Of a stretch of 64,000 nt of DNA, positions 9,162 through 17,882 are shown one piece after another. Both the position numbers and the translations under genes were made by a program. The stretch is from Bacteriovorax sp037444575 (GTDB lineage: Bacteria; Bdellovibrionota; Bacteriovoracia; Bacteriovoracales; Bacteriovoracaceae). Under the pieces are notes generated by a model. That model made no database searches, was not told where the DNA came from, and was given only the letters and a program-made list of their open reading frames with translations. Location of the stretch: assembly GCA_037444575.1 (NCBI GenBank), contig JBBIME010000003.1, forward strand, positions 62,001-126,000, read 5' to 3'. Numbering within the stretch: position 1 is the first letter of the stretch; each line of letters begins with the position of its first letter.

Positions 9162-10129
9162 AGATCACTTATAGAGAAGCACTTCGAGAAGGGTTAAAAG
9201 AATCACTAAAAACATTTCAAAATTCATTTTTAATTGGTGAAGATGTAGGGGCCTATGGCGGAACCTATGCTGTCAGTAAAGATTTATTAAATGAACTTGG
9301 AAGTGATAAAATTATTGATGCTCCATTGTCTGAAAACGGCTTCACTGGATTAGGTATTGGGGCCGCAATGGGAGGAATGAAGCCCATTGTAGAGATTATG
9401 ACAGTGAATTTTATTTTTTTAGCTCTTGATCAAATTATTAATTCTGCAGCACTAATAAAATTTATGTCCGGAAATAAACTCTCAGTACCTGTAGTATTTC
9501 GTATGACTACAGGAGGTGGTAGACAACTCGCGGCCCAACATTCAAATTCCTTTGAAGGATGGCTTGCTCACATCCCGGGATTAAAAATTTTAACTCCATC
9601 TTGTATTGAAGATGCTCGATATATGTTGGTTTATGCTATGAAGGAAAATAATCCTATTATTATAATGGAGCATGCACTTCTTTTTAACCAATCCGGTGAA
9701 TACCGGGAAAACATCTCTGATTTTAATCTTTATAAAGCGAATATTGTGAAGGAAGGATCTGATTTGACTCTTATTACCTACGGAGGAATGCTTCCTAGAT
9801 GTCTTAAGGCCTGTGAAGAAATGCAAAAAAAAGGTAAGTCTGTGGAGCTTATAGACCTAAGGAGCTTACGTCCATTAGACAGTGAAACAATATTCGCCTC
9901 ATTAAAAAAAACACATAGAGTGCTTATCGTAGATGAAGGATGGAAAAGTGGAAGCCTTTCAGCGGAAATATCTGCCCGTATAATGGAATCTTCTTTTTAT
10001 GATCTTGATGCACCTGTTATGCGACTATGCCGCAAAGAAATTCCCATTCCCTATGCGAGGAATTTAGAAAATTTCATTATCCCCCAATGTGAAGACATCG
10101 TTTTGAAACTAGAGGAGATGCTCAAATGA
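9158..10129 (+). CDS. 2-oxoacid dehydrogenase E1 beta subunit
   Basis: 323-residue transketolase-like subunit of normal length, with the pyrimidine-binding region (YREALREGL, EDVGAYGG, APLSENGFTGLGIGAAMGG) and the C-terminal transketolase domain (LIDLRSLRPLDSETI, VDEGWKSG). It pairs with E1 alpha to form the alpha2beta2 thiamine-dependent enzyme. Start and stop overlap both neighbours (ATGA each time), which indicates translational coupling and stoichiometric production. Confidence 0.92.
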   Translation: MKITYREALREGLKESLKTFQNSFLIGEDVGAYGGTYAVSKDLLNELGSDKIIDAPLSENGFTGLGIGAAMGGMKPIVEIMTVNFIFLALDQIINSAALIKFMSGNKLSVPVVFRMTTGGGRQLAAQHSNSFEGWLAHIPGLKILTPSCIEDARYMLVYAMKENNPIIIMEHALLFNQSGEYRENISDFNLYKANIVKEGSDLTLITYGGMLPRCLKACEEMQKKGKSVELIDLRSLRPLDSETIFASLKKTHRVLIVDEGWKSGSLSAEISARIMESSFYDLDAPVMRLCRKEIPIPYARNLENFIIPQCEDIVLKLEEMLK

Positions 10130-11244
10130 AATACAATTTGCCCATGCCTTCATTGGGAGCAGATATGGATGAAGGAAAGTTAATGGAGTGGAAAATAAAA
10201 GTAGGAGATACCGTAAAAAAAAATCAAACCATCGCGCAAGTTGAAACAACTAAATCAGTAGTTGAGATTGAATCTTTTCGCGATGGAATCGTGATGGATA
10301 TTTTGGGTAAGATTGGAGACGTTATCAAAGTAGGTACTCCAATTGCTGTCTTAGATACTAAAGGAGATGAAATTCTAGATAAGACTACTGTTGTTTCACC
10401 AGCACCAACTCCAGTCACGACTACATTAAGATTTAAAATTTCTCCTGCCGCTAAAAAAATGGCAGAAGAAAATCACATTGACCTCTCTAAAATTTCCGGC
10501 TCAGGAACCGGGGGGGAGATAACTTTAAAAGACATTGAAGAAAAATTAAAGACAAAAACAGAAAAAGCTTATTTTGGCGTCAATCTTAGAGAGGCCATCA
10601 GTGCAATAATGGCAAAATCTAAGAAAGAAATCCCTCATTATTATCTAAAGAAACGAATTCATTTAGACACCCTTATGAGTTGGATTGATGAAAAAAATAA
10701 AACGCTAGCACCAACTGAAAGATTATTGCTACCAGCTGTTCTTATGAGAGCAGTTATAATTTCTTTAAACAAATTTCCTGATCTCAATGGATATTACAAA
10801 AAAGAAAAATTTGAAGCATTAGGCATTGTTAATTTGGGAATTGCCTTCGCTATAAAAGGAGGAGGCGTAATGGTACCTGCTGTTATTGAGGCAGATAAAA
10901 TGACTACTTCTCTGTTTAATAAAGCAGTTCAGGATTTAGCAGAGAGAACCAAGGAAGGTGGTCTTAAAAATAGAGAGTTAACCGAAGGAACGATGACTGT
11001 TACAAATGTTGGAGATTTAGGAAGCGATGAAGTTTTTGGAATAATCTTTCCTCCTCAAGTGGCCATCGTTGGTTTAGGCCGTATACGAAAAGAAGCTATC
11101 ATTGATAAGGGCGATCAATTAAAAGCTGGGTTTGTTATTGATGTCACCTTGAGTGCAGATCATAGAGTGAGTGATGGATTAATGGGAGCAAGATTTTTAA
11201 GTGAGATCGATAAAAATTTGAATGACCCAAAATCTCTGGAGTAA
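10126..11244 (+). CDS. Dihydrolipoamide acyltransferase E2
   Basis: 372 residues. There is one lipoyl domain (1-80, lipoyl Lys43 in ETTKSVVE) and a peripheral-subunit-binding domain at about 103-140. The catalytic acyltransferase domain carries His346 and Asp350 in DHRVSDG near the C-terminus. Known role: accepts the acyl group from E1 on lipoamide and passes it to CoA. No E3 (lipoamide dehydrogenase) gene lies in the operon, so a shared E3 elsewhere is needed. The acyl carrier protein two bases downstream raises the possibility that it is an alternative acceptor. Confidence 0.9.
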   Translation: MKYNLPMPSLGADMDEGKLMEWKIKVGDTVKKNQTIAQVETTKSVVEIESFRDGIVMDILGKIGDVIKVGTPIAVLDTKGDEILDKTTVVSPAPTPVTTTLRFKISPAAKKMAEENHIDLSKISGSGTGGEITLKDIEEKLKTKTEKAYFGVNLREAISAIMAKSKKEIPHYYLKKRIHLDTLMSWIDEKNKTLAPTERLLLPAVLMRAVIISLNKFPDLNGYYKKEKFEALGIVNLGIAFAIKGGGVMVPAVIEADKMTTSLFNKAVQDLAERTKEGGLKNRELTEGTMTVTNVGDLGSDEVFGIIFPPQVAIVGLGRIRKEAIIDKGDQLKAGFVIDVTLSADHRVSDGLMGARFLSEIDKNLNDPKSLE

Positions 11245-11246
11245 AT

Positions 11247-11501
11247 ATGAATAACGAGGATGTTAAAACTTATTTTCGAGAAAGCTTTCATCAAATTGCA
11301 CCGGAGATTGTTTTTGATAAAATTAACTTAGATCTACCTCTTAGAGACCAAGTAGAAATTGATTCTCTCGATTTCTACAATATTATTGTTTCTTTTCAGA
11401 AGAAAACGGGGATTTATATTCCTGATTCTAAATTAGCAGAACTTTCAAATTTAAGTGAACTGATTGATTATATTCTTAAATCTCAAAACTCTAAAGCATA
11501 A
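11247..11501 (+). CDS. Acyl carrier protein-like protein
   Basis: 84 residues, four-helix ACP size. The 4'-phosphopantetheine attachment motif is IDSLDF (Ser at about residue 40), followed by the acidic helix II region. It starts two bases after the E2 stop, so it belongs to the same operon. It is distinct from a housekeeping AcpP, which normally reads DSLDTVEL. A dedicated carrier working with the upstream dehydrogenase and ligase is a reasonable inference. The last 19 bases overlap the convergent PAP2 gene. Confidence 0.8.
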   Translation: MNNEDVKTYFRESFHQIAPEIVFDKINLDLPLRDQVEIDSLDFYNIIVSFQKKTGIYIPDSKLAELSNLSELIDYILKSQNSKA

Positions 11502-12190
11502 CGGAAGGCAACTCCTTTAAGCTCATCTGTTGGCGCTATCATTAAGGCAGATTTAGATGTTTGATCTTTTCTTGAGTTCTGAGAAATGGCGATCCCATAA
11601 CTGATACCGATAGTTGCCCCTGCCAATATATTATGAAGATAGTGATGATTGTCTTGAATTCTGCAGAATCCTACATATGAGGCCATGGCATAGGCCGGAA
11701 CTCCGATATACCATGGATGTTCACTCGCTGCATACGAGGCAAAACTAAATGCACTTGTTGCATGTCCAGATGGAAATGATTCTCCACCGCCATTAGGTCT
11801 TCTTTCATTTATAGATTTTTTTAAAATTTCTACAATGACATCAGCATACAAAGTGGTCTTTACCATCCCAATGGCCCTTCTTTTTGAATCCTCATCATTG
11901 TTTAGTAGATAATTAAATCCAAAACCAAACGAGTATAAAATGTTTGGTAAAATCTGCAAGAAGGTATTCCCTGGAGTTGTAAGCTTGCAACAAAGCGGTT
12001 GAGATTCATAAATATTTTTTTGTAATTTTCTAACGAATGTATTTTTTAGTAAGGATACAGCTAACGTAGCTCCTCCTCCATAGAGAAGAACTTTTTGTGA
12101 ATCTTCATTTGTTACAGGTGAAGAAAAATCATCCCATACATTTGCGTAAGCATTAGTGAATAGAACAAAAAGCATTAAGGAAAAAATCAT
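11483..12190 (-). CDS. PAP2-family membrane phosphatase
   Basis: 235 residues with a signal/anchor segment and several hydrophobic helices. The three PAP2 motifs are recognisable: KKSINERRP, PSGH, and a third reading CRIQDNHHYLHN. In the third motif the usual final Asp of SR-x5-H-x3-D is Asn. This Asp normally supports the nucleophilic His, so activity may be altered. Family role: dephosphorylation of lipid phosphates such as undecaprenyl pyrophosphate or phosphatidic acid, usually facing the periplasm. The C-terminus overlaps the ACP gene by 19 bases in convergent orientation. Confidence 0.83.
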   Translation of the reverse strand: MIFSLMLFVLFTNAYANVWDDFSSPVTNEDSQKVLLYGGGATLAVSLLKNTFVRKLQKNIYESQPLCCKLTTPGNTFLQILPNILYSFGFGFNYLLNNDEDSKRRAIGMVKTTLYADVIVEILKKSINERRPNGGGESFPSGHATSAFSFASYAASEHPWYIGVPAYAMASYVGFCRIQDNHHYLHNILAGATIGISYGIAISQNSRKDQTSKSALMIAPTDELKGVAFRYALEF

Positions 12191-12285
12191 TTTAATACAG
12201 ATAACGACCTCTAAGAGTAAGTAGAGATCAATGTATCAAAATTTTGAGAGTGAAAATAAGAGGAAAAAATATTCTATAAATGAAA

Positions 12286-13557
12286 TCAGTATGCCCAGTA
12301 AGGACCTGTGCCCAGCGAGGAAGCTGTTCCATCAATCCCAACGAAAACCTTTCGCCCATAGAAAAAAGGGAGTCCCCAATCAAAAGTGGTTGCAAGGTTA
12401 GCGGCAATATCATTGAAATTATAATTGGGAGATAAGAACATATTGTAAGCGTTGTTTACTTGAAAACTAATAGTCTTTTGAGTTGCTCCACTTATTTGAG
12501 TCGCTGATAAAGTCACAGTATTTAAAGGGCAATCAAATGTACTTATGTCCTGACCACCAACTCGCTGAGTACAACTAGGAAGTGAATTGTTTCTTGGAAA
12601 AAAAAGAACGTTTGTACCACTGTCGATAAAACTTGATGTATATGCTTGTCCGTTAAAAGTTGTCGTGAATTCCCCAAGATTATTTGTTTGAAAAAATGTA
12701 ACAGCTGCAGGTGTATTATTAGCTCTTGTACCAATGCCTAAAGTGAGAGCACCTGTAACTGTTTGTGCGCCACAAGTTGGAATTGATGGCAACTCTAATA
12801 TGACACCATTATTGTCGGTAGCTAGTCTTCCAACTGGATTTACAACTTGAGAAGCAAGAGGAGCGTTACTTACAGAACAAGCTGCTCCAATGCATGAGTA
12901 GTATAAACTTGGTGCAGGATTGGGAGCTACGCAAGCTGGGCCACAATCTTCCTTAAAGAGTCCTACTCCAAGAATTCCATTGTATCCAGCTGTGGATGGA
13001 GTGGTGTCTGAGTTCGCGCATGCTGTTGGTCTTGTTCCAAATGATGCATCAATGATTTGAATTGGAATTGTAACTGCGGCTTCAGTACCAAGAATAACAT
13101 CTGCACTTTTTATTGGTCCCCAAGTAGAGCCAATTCCAAATTGAGCACATTCAGCAAGAGAGTTACCACTTGGTGAATTGATTTGAGGAAGAGTGAGTGC
13201 TGAGAGTGTACTGCCAAAAACTCTGAGTCCATAACTGCCAGTATCAACCAAAATATTGCTGACAGATACACAAGTATTCGTTCCAGGATTACAAAATTTA
13301 ATTGTAACTGTAGGTTCGTTTGAATAATTTTGTCCATTAAGAACCACAGGAAGGACATTCAATCCTGTTGGTGGATTTGATAAGCTTATATTGCCACCCG
13401 CAGGGGCGTTTAAGCAGGAGTTTGCAACTCCACCTGAAGTGGGAGCTGCAGAAGTTGTTGGACTTGATTTAGATCCGCAACCAAATAGTAAAATCGAAAT
13501 AAAAAGACATAAGAATACTCTAAGATTATTTATCAAGACTAACTTCTCCAGTGACAT
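12286..13557 (-). CDS. DUF3443-type secreted lipoprotein, pepsin-like fold likely
   Basis: About 420 residues with a lipoprotein signal (lipobox LFGC, Cys27). Two aspartic-protease-like motifs are spaced as in bilobed pepsins: ILVDTGSYG (105-110) and SFIDSGT (309-315). The C-terminal FDWGLPFFYGR segment is typical of DUF3443. Catalytic activity is inference. The ATG at 13557 lacks a ribosome site; a TTG at 13536 has GGAGAAG six bases upstream and gives a compact lipoprotein signal, so the true start is probably there. The reading frame overlaps the end of the upstream gene. Confidence 0.78.
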   Translation of the reverse strand: MSLEKLVLINNLRVFLCLFISILLFGCGSKSSPTTSAAPTSGGVANSCLNAPAGGNISLSNPPTGLNVLPVVLNGQNYSNEPTVTIKFCNPGTNTCVSVSNILVDTGSYGLRVFGSTLSALTLPQINSPSGNSLAECAQFGIGSTWGPIKSADVILGTEAAVTIPIQIIDASFGTRPTACANSDTTPSTAGYNGILGVGLFKEDCGPACVAPNPAPSLYYSCIGAACSVSNAPLASQVVNPVGRLATDNNGVILELPSIPTCGAQTVTGALTLGIGTRANNTPAAVTFFQTNNLGEFTTTFNGQAYTSSFIDSGTNVLFFPRNNSLPSCTQRVGGQDISTFDCPLNTVTLSATQISGATQKTISFQVNNAYNMFLSPNYNFNDIAANLATTFDWGLPFFYGRKVFVGIDGTASSLGTGPYWAY

Positions 13558-13885
13558 TTCTCATGTGGCCACCAATACTGATGTGGCAGCCATCTTTATC
13601 AATTGAAATGGCCCCCCTCAAGCGCAGTCGGGTACTTTGTTTCATATAATCCTGATAATAGCTATAGCAGGGACCTAACAGAGTATTTAATTCAGGGTGA
13701 TGCATTCCTTTCCAGGAAACTTTTCGGATAACTCCATCGTCATCAACTTTTTCAATGATCTGAACCTGCTTATACTGAGTCTTCCTCATGATGCTTCTTT
13801 TACCAGAGGTGTGTTCATTCAAATAAGCAAAACTACTAGAGGAGCTAAGAATGAAAGTCGTTATAAGTATATTGATAATTCTCAT
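13526..13885 (-). CDS. Small secreted protein, unknown
   Basis: 119 residues from the ATG at 13885, chosen because the following 18 residues form a clean signal peptide ending in SFA; a TTG at 13921 would add 12 unneeded residues. The mature part is basic, with two cysteines (CYSYY and DGCHISIGG). No family recognised. It overlaps the DUF3443 gene, so the two are probably co-transcribed. Confidence 0.65.
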   Translation of the reverse strand: MRIINILITTFILSSSSSFAYLNEHTSGKRSIMRKTQYKQVQIIEKVDDDGVIRKVSWKGMHHPELNTLLGPCYSYYQDYMKQSTRLRLRGAISIDKDGCHISIGGHMRNVTGEVSLDK

Positions 13886-14047
13886 GAAAATGAGTCTACT
13901 TCTGAATTTATCTAGTGACAAATATTTGGGATAGACAGTGAGAGTAAGAAATAAAGTCTATAATTATTACCTGCTAAATTGAAAAGGAATTATCTTAATA
14001 TTAGAACAATCCTATAAAGATTATTTGAGCATAAACGTGAGGCCCAG

Positions 14048-14998
14048 GTGATAAAAATTATATTACCTATATCGTTATTCTTACTGTCAAGCATCGCCAT
14101 CTCTGGAGAATTATTTGATGAAATTCAAATCATAAGAGATGAAAAACAAAACGTCATTTTAAAGACAAATTGTGACCTGATCCCAAAGGCGACAGAAAAT
14201 CTTTCTAACCTGGGGCCAGTTATAAAAAATGGATCTCTATGCGAAGTTAATTTGAATAATTCTTTGCCTAATCAAATGATTCAACTTCACGATACTTTTT
14301 CTCCTCATTCTGGACCTAATTGCTGGAACACCAGTTTGTTTATGGCCGGTGTCTTAAATTATCGAAGATTTGTTTCACCTGAAGAGATGGATTTTTTAAC
14401 GGCCTCTTCAATTTGTCGTCAGCGTCCTGTTAATGAAAAACCAAAATTCGGTGATCTCATTGCACTTCATACTCATGGTGATCCAGCAGAATTTCACGGT
14501 TTTACTTATATCAATGATTTGATTTCTTTTTCAAAGGCAGGGTTTGATAAACAGTGGGACTATGAAATCGTTAGTTCAAACTTTGTTTTTACAACATTTG
14601 CTCTAGGTCTTGATATTGCTTCAGAAAAATGTCGTCACGTTGAAGGTGTACCAAGTGAAGAAGAGTGCCCTGTCTATGCTCAATATTTAAAATGCAAGAC
14701 ATATGATGACTATCTTGATCAAACTAGATTTAATTCTAAAAGCGAATTTCTTAAATTTTATAAAGACTTCTCTCAAGTTGAGAAGTCTATTTCTCTAGCA
14801 GCTGTTTCAGGTGATTCATGGGACTCTGATAAGAGTACTGAAATAAAAAACAGAATGGATCAATTTAAGACTCTGGCAGAATCCACTCTTTTAACAATTT
14901 TGGATAAGAGTGGAGTGGATTATTTTTTCTGGAAAAGCATGCATTTAAGAGTTGATTCTCTTTTAATCCAAATTGATTTTCTAGATAAGCAAGACTAA
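14048..14998 (+). CDS. Secreted protein with NlpC/P60- or papain-like Cys/His pair
   Basis: 316 residues, GTG start with GAGG upstream, signal peptide 1-19. The segment PNCWNTSLFMAGVL (Cys92 at the head of a helix), followed by KFGDLIAL and AEFHGFTYI (His150), resembles the Cys-helix / strand-His layout of NlpC/P60 and CHAP amidases. The C-terminal half is helical and unrecognised. If the pair is catalytic, a peptidoglycan or protein hydrolase in the periplasm or outside the cell is likely. The assignment rests on local motifs only. Confidence 0.6.
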   Translation: MIKIILPISLFLLSSIAISGELFDEIQIIRDEKQNVILKTNCDLIPKATENLSNLGPVIKNGSLCEVNLNNSLPNQMIQLHDTFSPHSGPNCWNTSLFMAGVLNYRRFVSPEEMDFLTASSICRQRPVNEKPKFGDLIALHTHGDPAEFHGFTYINDLISFSKAGFDKQWDYEIVSSNFVFTTFALGLDIASEKCRHVEGVPSEEECPVYAQYLKCKTYDDYLDQTRFNSKSEFLKFYKDFSQVEKSISLAAVSGDSWDSDKSTEIKNRMDQFKTLAESTLLTILDKSGVDYFFWKSMHLRVDSLLIQIDFLDKQD

Positions 14999-15021
14999 AA
15001 CCGATCAATGAGCTCGGTTTT
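14997..15021 (+). terminator. Hairpin after the NlpC/P60-like gene
   Basis: Arms AAAACCGA and TCGGTTTT with a 9-base loop, immediately after the stop codon. The right arm ends in a short T run, so termination may be weak. Confidence 0.5.
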
Positions 15022-15076
15022 AGAAATCTCATAAAACATTACACTTGTTTCAAAATTAGTTATTTCCTCTGATAAT

Positions 15077-15103
15077 AAAAAAGATTACCAGAATCTTTTT
15101 TTT
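15077..15103 (+). other. Hairpin in the leader of the carboxypeptidase gene
   Basis: A ten-base arm AAAAAAGATT pairs with AATCTTTTTT around loop ACCAG and is followed by further T bases, then directly by the ribosome site CAGGAGGAA of the carboxypeptidase gene. It looks like a weak intrinsic terminator or leader hairpin. Confidence 0.4.
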
Positions 15104-15115
15104 CAGGAGGAAATC

Positions 15116-16540
15116 ATGATTCGATCTCCAATGGCCCTTCTAAGAACGGCAAGCTTGTTATCGCTTTTATCTGTTTCAAGTTTAAGTTTTGCTCATCAGT
15201 CCTCTGCGATTTCGCAGTTTCAAATGCCATCAACAATGATTGCGAAAGTTCAATTTACCAATTACAAATCGGGAATGTGGAAACTCAATCAATTGCATCT
15301 TGATGTGGCAGGGATTGATATAAAAAATAAATCTGCTGACGTCGTTATTAACGATGCAGAATTAAAAAAATTAGAAAAACTAGGATTTAAAGTCTCTGTG
15401 GTCATGAGTAAATCTCTAATGAGAAATCTAGATCCTGAATACAAGAAACCAGAGGATATTGAAAATCTTTTAAAGGATTTTCATAATCGCTTCCCCAATC
15501 TCACTCAATTAAAAGAAGTTGGGAAATCTCTTCAGGGAAGATCGATTTGGGCGATTAAAATTACGAATCCTGAAAATACATCATCTAAACCAAGTGTTCT
15601 CTTCAATGGAATGCACCACGCTCGCGAAGTTATGGGGCCTGAGATCGCTTTAGATATTATCGAAACTCTTTTAAATGGATATGGGAAGGATACAAAGATC
15701 ACTCATTGGGTAGATGCTAATCAAATTTGGGTTCTTCCAATGTTCAATGTTGATGGAAACAATATTGTTTGGACTAATGATAATATGTGGAGAAAAAATG
15801 CTCGTGGCAATTATGGAGTAGATATCAATCGAAATTATCCATATGCATGGGGATCATGTAATGGTTCAAGCGGATATAAATCGGCACAAGACTACCGTGG
15901 TCCAAGTGCTGCTTCTGAACCAGAAACTCAAGTGATGATGAATTTAGTTAAGGAAATTCGCCCTGTATTTGATATCTCTTATCATTCTTATTCAGAGCTT
16001 GTTATTTATCCGTTGGGATGTAATGGACAGCGTACAAAGAATGCTGACGTAGTTGAAACCATCGGAAAAGAGATGGGAAGCAAGCTAGGCTATACTGCTG
16101 GTACAGCTTGGGAGACATTGTATTCAGTTGATGGTGGCGATATTGATTGGATGTATGCTGAATATCAAGTTATCCCTTATGTCATAGAAGTTAATTCAAG
16201 TAGTGATGGGTTTCAACCAGACTTCTCTGTAAGAGCTCCTACTGTTGAACTTAACCGTAGAGCTTGGCAACATCTTCTTGAACGCTTAGATGGGCCAGGA
16301 ATTCGTGGATCAGTTTCAAGCAGCAACAAAGCTGTCGGTGAATTTACTGTAAAAGTTCAAAAGAAAAACAAAGATCAGTACTCTGATTATATGGATTATC
16401 GTGGAGGAACAGACGGGTCTTATCACGTTGTCACTACTCCTGGAGAGTATCGACTAATTATCTCTGGCCCTTCTATTAAAACGACTTCACAAGATGTCGT
16501 CGTTACAAAAAATCGCACTCAATTAGATTTCAATCTGTAA
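15116..16540 (+). CDS. Secreted zinc carboxypeptidase (M14 family)
   Basis: 474 residues with signal peptide (1-26), propeptide-like region (27-105) and an M14 catalytic domain (about 110-385). Zinc ligands His168 and Glu171 lie in NGMHHARE, substrate-binding DINRNYPYAWG follows, the third ligand is in DISYHSYSE and the general-base Glu in VIEVNSSS (about 361). A carboxypeptidase regulatory-like beta domain closes the protein (about 400-474). Role: exported removal of C-terminal residues from peptides, in a predator plausibly from prey protein. Strong AGGAGG site; a terminator follows. Confidence 0.92.
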   Translation: MIRSPMALLRTASLLSLLSVSSLSFAHQSSAISQFQMPSTMIAKVQFTNYKSGMWKLNQLHLDVAGIDIKNKSADVVINDAELKKLEKLGFKVSVVMSKSLMRNLDPEYKKPEDIENLLKDFHNRFPNLTQLKEVGKSLQGRSIWAIKITNPENTSSKPSVLFNGMHHAREVMGPEIALDIIETLLNGYGKDTKITHWVDANQIWVLPMFNVDGNNIVWTNDNMWRKNARGNYGVDINRNYPYAWGSCNGSSGYKSAQDYRGPSAASEPETQVMMNLVKEIRPVFDISYHSYSELVIYPLGCNGQRTKNADVVETIGKEMGSKLGYTAGTAWETLYSVDGGDIDWMYAEYQVIPYVIEVNSSSDGFQPDFSVRAPTVELNRRAWQHLLERLDGPGIRGSVSSSNKAVGEFTVKVQKKNKDQYSDYMDYRGGTDGSYHVVTTPGEYRLIISGPSIKTTSQDVVVTKNRTQLDFNL

Positions 16541-16550
16541 TAAATCATCA

Positions 16551-16584
16551 AGGTCTTGCTTAACTAAAAGCAAGACCTTTTTTT
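16551..16584. terminator. Intrinsic terminator, shared
   Basis: Arms AGGTCTTGCTT and AAGCAAGACCT with loop AACTAA, followed by T6 on the plus strand. It sits between convergent genes and probably ends both, best for the M14 gene. Confidence 0.85.
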
Positions 16585-17854
16585 ATGTTCTTCCTTTAAA
16601 ATGATTTAAGAATAACCACTGTTTCAAGCTTTTAAATCCTTTCAAGAAGCTTTGAAGTTCTTTTGCCGCTGTCGTTGGACTTGGATTTTGTTCAGCTTCT
16701 AATTTGCATGATCCTCCCTTTGGCCCACTTCCAAAGATCACTTTATCTTTGCAGACAATTTTTGCCTTACAAGATTTAAAGTCACAAATGAGTTCATTTC
16801 CAGGATGGGTTTGAAAAACAAAATCTCCTCGATTTAATGCCGCAGTAATACCATCAACACAGTGATTAAAGTATTTTTTGTCTTTTGCTGTTGAACAAAG
16901 CCAATCAAAAGCGACGTCTTTAAATTCTTCCACAGATGAATTTTCTGTAAGTGGGTGAACTGAAGGAAAACTTAGCAGAGATTTTGCCATTCCCTTTTCA
17001 CAATGATTGTCTCTATTGTCATCGAAGTTACAAAAGAATTTGTAGAAACTAAGCCCACCTTCTTTGAAAACTCCCCAGTAAGAGGCATAGTCAAAACGTG
17101 AAGGCTTCATTCTCCAGCAAAATCCTAGAGAGCATGATAAACTCTCTTCATAACTTTTATTGTTAACTTCAACATAATTTCCCTCTGTCCAATCGTATTC
17201 TTTATACCAAAGACCATCAGACTCAATTCTTTCAAACATAGAACTAGTAAGAGAGCCAGAAACTGGCAATTCAAGAAGACGACTCATTGTCGGAGCAATC
17301 ATAAATCCAGTACTGCAAGCGTTCAGTGATATGTATGCATTGGGAGTAAACTTTGTTTTTAATTTTTTAAGAGATTTTGGATAGGCCGCAGGATCAAAGG
17401 CCGAGTCTCTCTTTCCAATTTTTAAACTCCATGGTGATGAGTGGCCATAAAAATCAAGGCTTGCTATTTTATTAAATTGCATAAGCTCATTAATGAGTTT
17501 ATCGCCAGTGAAATTTTCTTTAACAACTTTGGTGACAACAATATTAAATTTATTAAAAACAGACTCATCATCAGTATCTTTTACTTCAGGAGAGCTCATG
17601 AAAACAACTTGTTCATTTGGCCATAGCTCTTTGTATCTTTGCGCTTTAGAAACTCCTGATTGAAAAAACTGATCAGAATCTTCTTTTACTGCCGAGCCGA
17701 TGACAATAACGTGAGTAGGTTTATCGAGATCCAGATAGGAATCTTTAAAAAGTCCAATTCTGTATTGCCCATGATAGAAAGCGCCTATCACACTGGCCAT
17801 TGTTGTCTGGAGACTTAGTAATAAAAGTAAGCAGAGAACGAACAAATTCTTCAT
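16583..17854 (-). CDS. Secreted protein with caspase-like (clan CD) His/Cys motifs
   Basis: 423 residues from the ATG at 17854, chosen because AGGAG lies upstream and a signal peptide begins there; a TTG at 17899 lies in the previous gene. An alpha/beta region (about 45-200) carries SLDFYGHSS (His138) and ISLNACSTGF (Cys180). A strand-His then strand-Asn-Ala-Cys arrangement is the catalytic signature of clan CD cysteine peptidases (caspases, gingipains, CHAT). The C-terminal half is Cys-rich and unrecognised. It follows the L,D-transpeptidase gene by 28 bases. Peptidase activity is inference. Confidence 0.65.
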   Translation of the reverse strand: MKNLFVLCLLLLLSLQTTMASVIGAFYHGQYRIGLFKDSYLDLDKPTHVIVIGSAVKEDSDQFFQSGVSKAQRYKELWPNEQVVFMSSPEVKDTDDESVFNKFNIVVTKVVKENFTGDKLINELMQFNKIASLDFYGHSSPWSLKIGKRDSAFDPAAYPKSLKKLKTKFTPNAYISLNACSTGFMIAPTMSRLLELPVSGSLTSSMFERIESDGLWYKEYDWTEGNYVEVNNKSYEESLSCSLGFCWRMKPSRFDYASYWGVFKEGGLSFYKFFCNFDDNRDNHCEKGMAKSLLSFPSVHPLTENSSVEEFKDVAFDWLCSTAKDKKYFNHCVDGITAALNRGDFVFQTHPGNELICDFKSCKAKIVCKDKVIFGSGPKGGSCKLEAEQNPSPTTAAKELQSFLKGFKSLKQWLFLNHFKGRT

Positions 17855-17882
17855 TAAATTTTTACTCCTGCTAAATTGTGTA

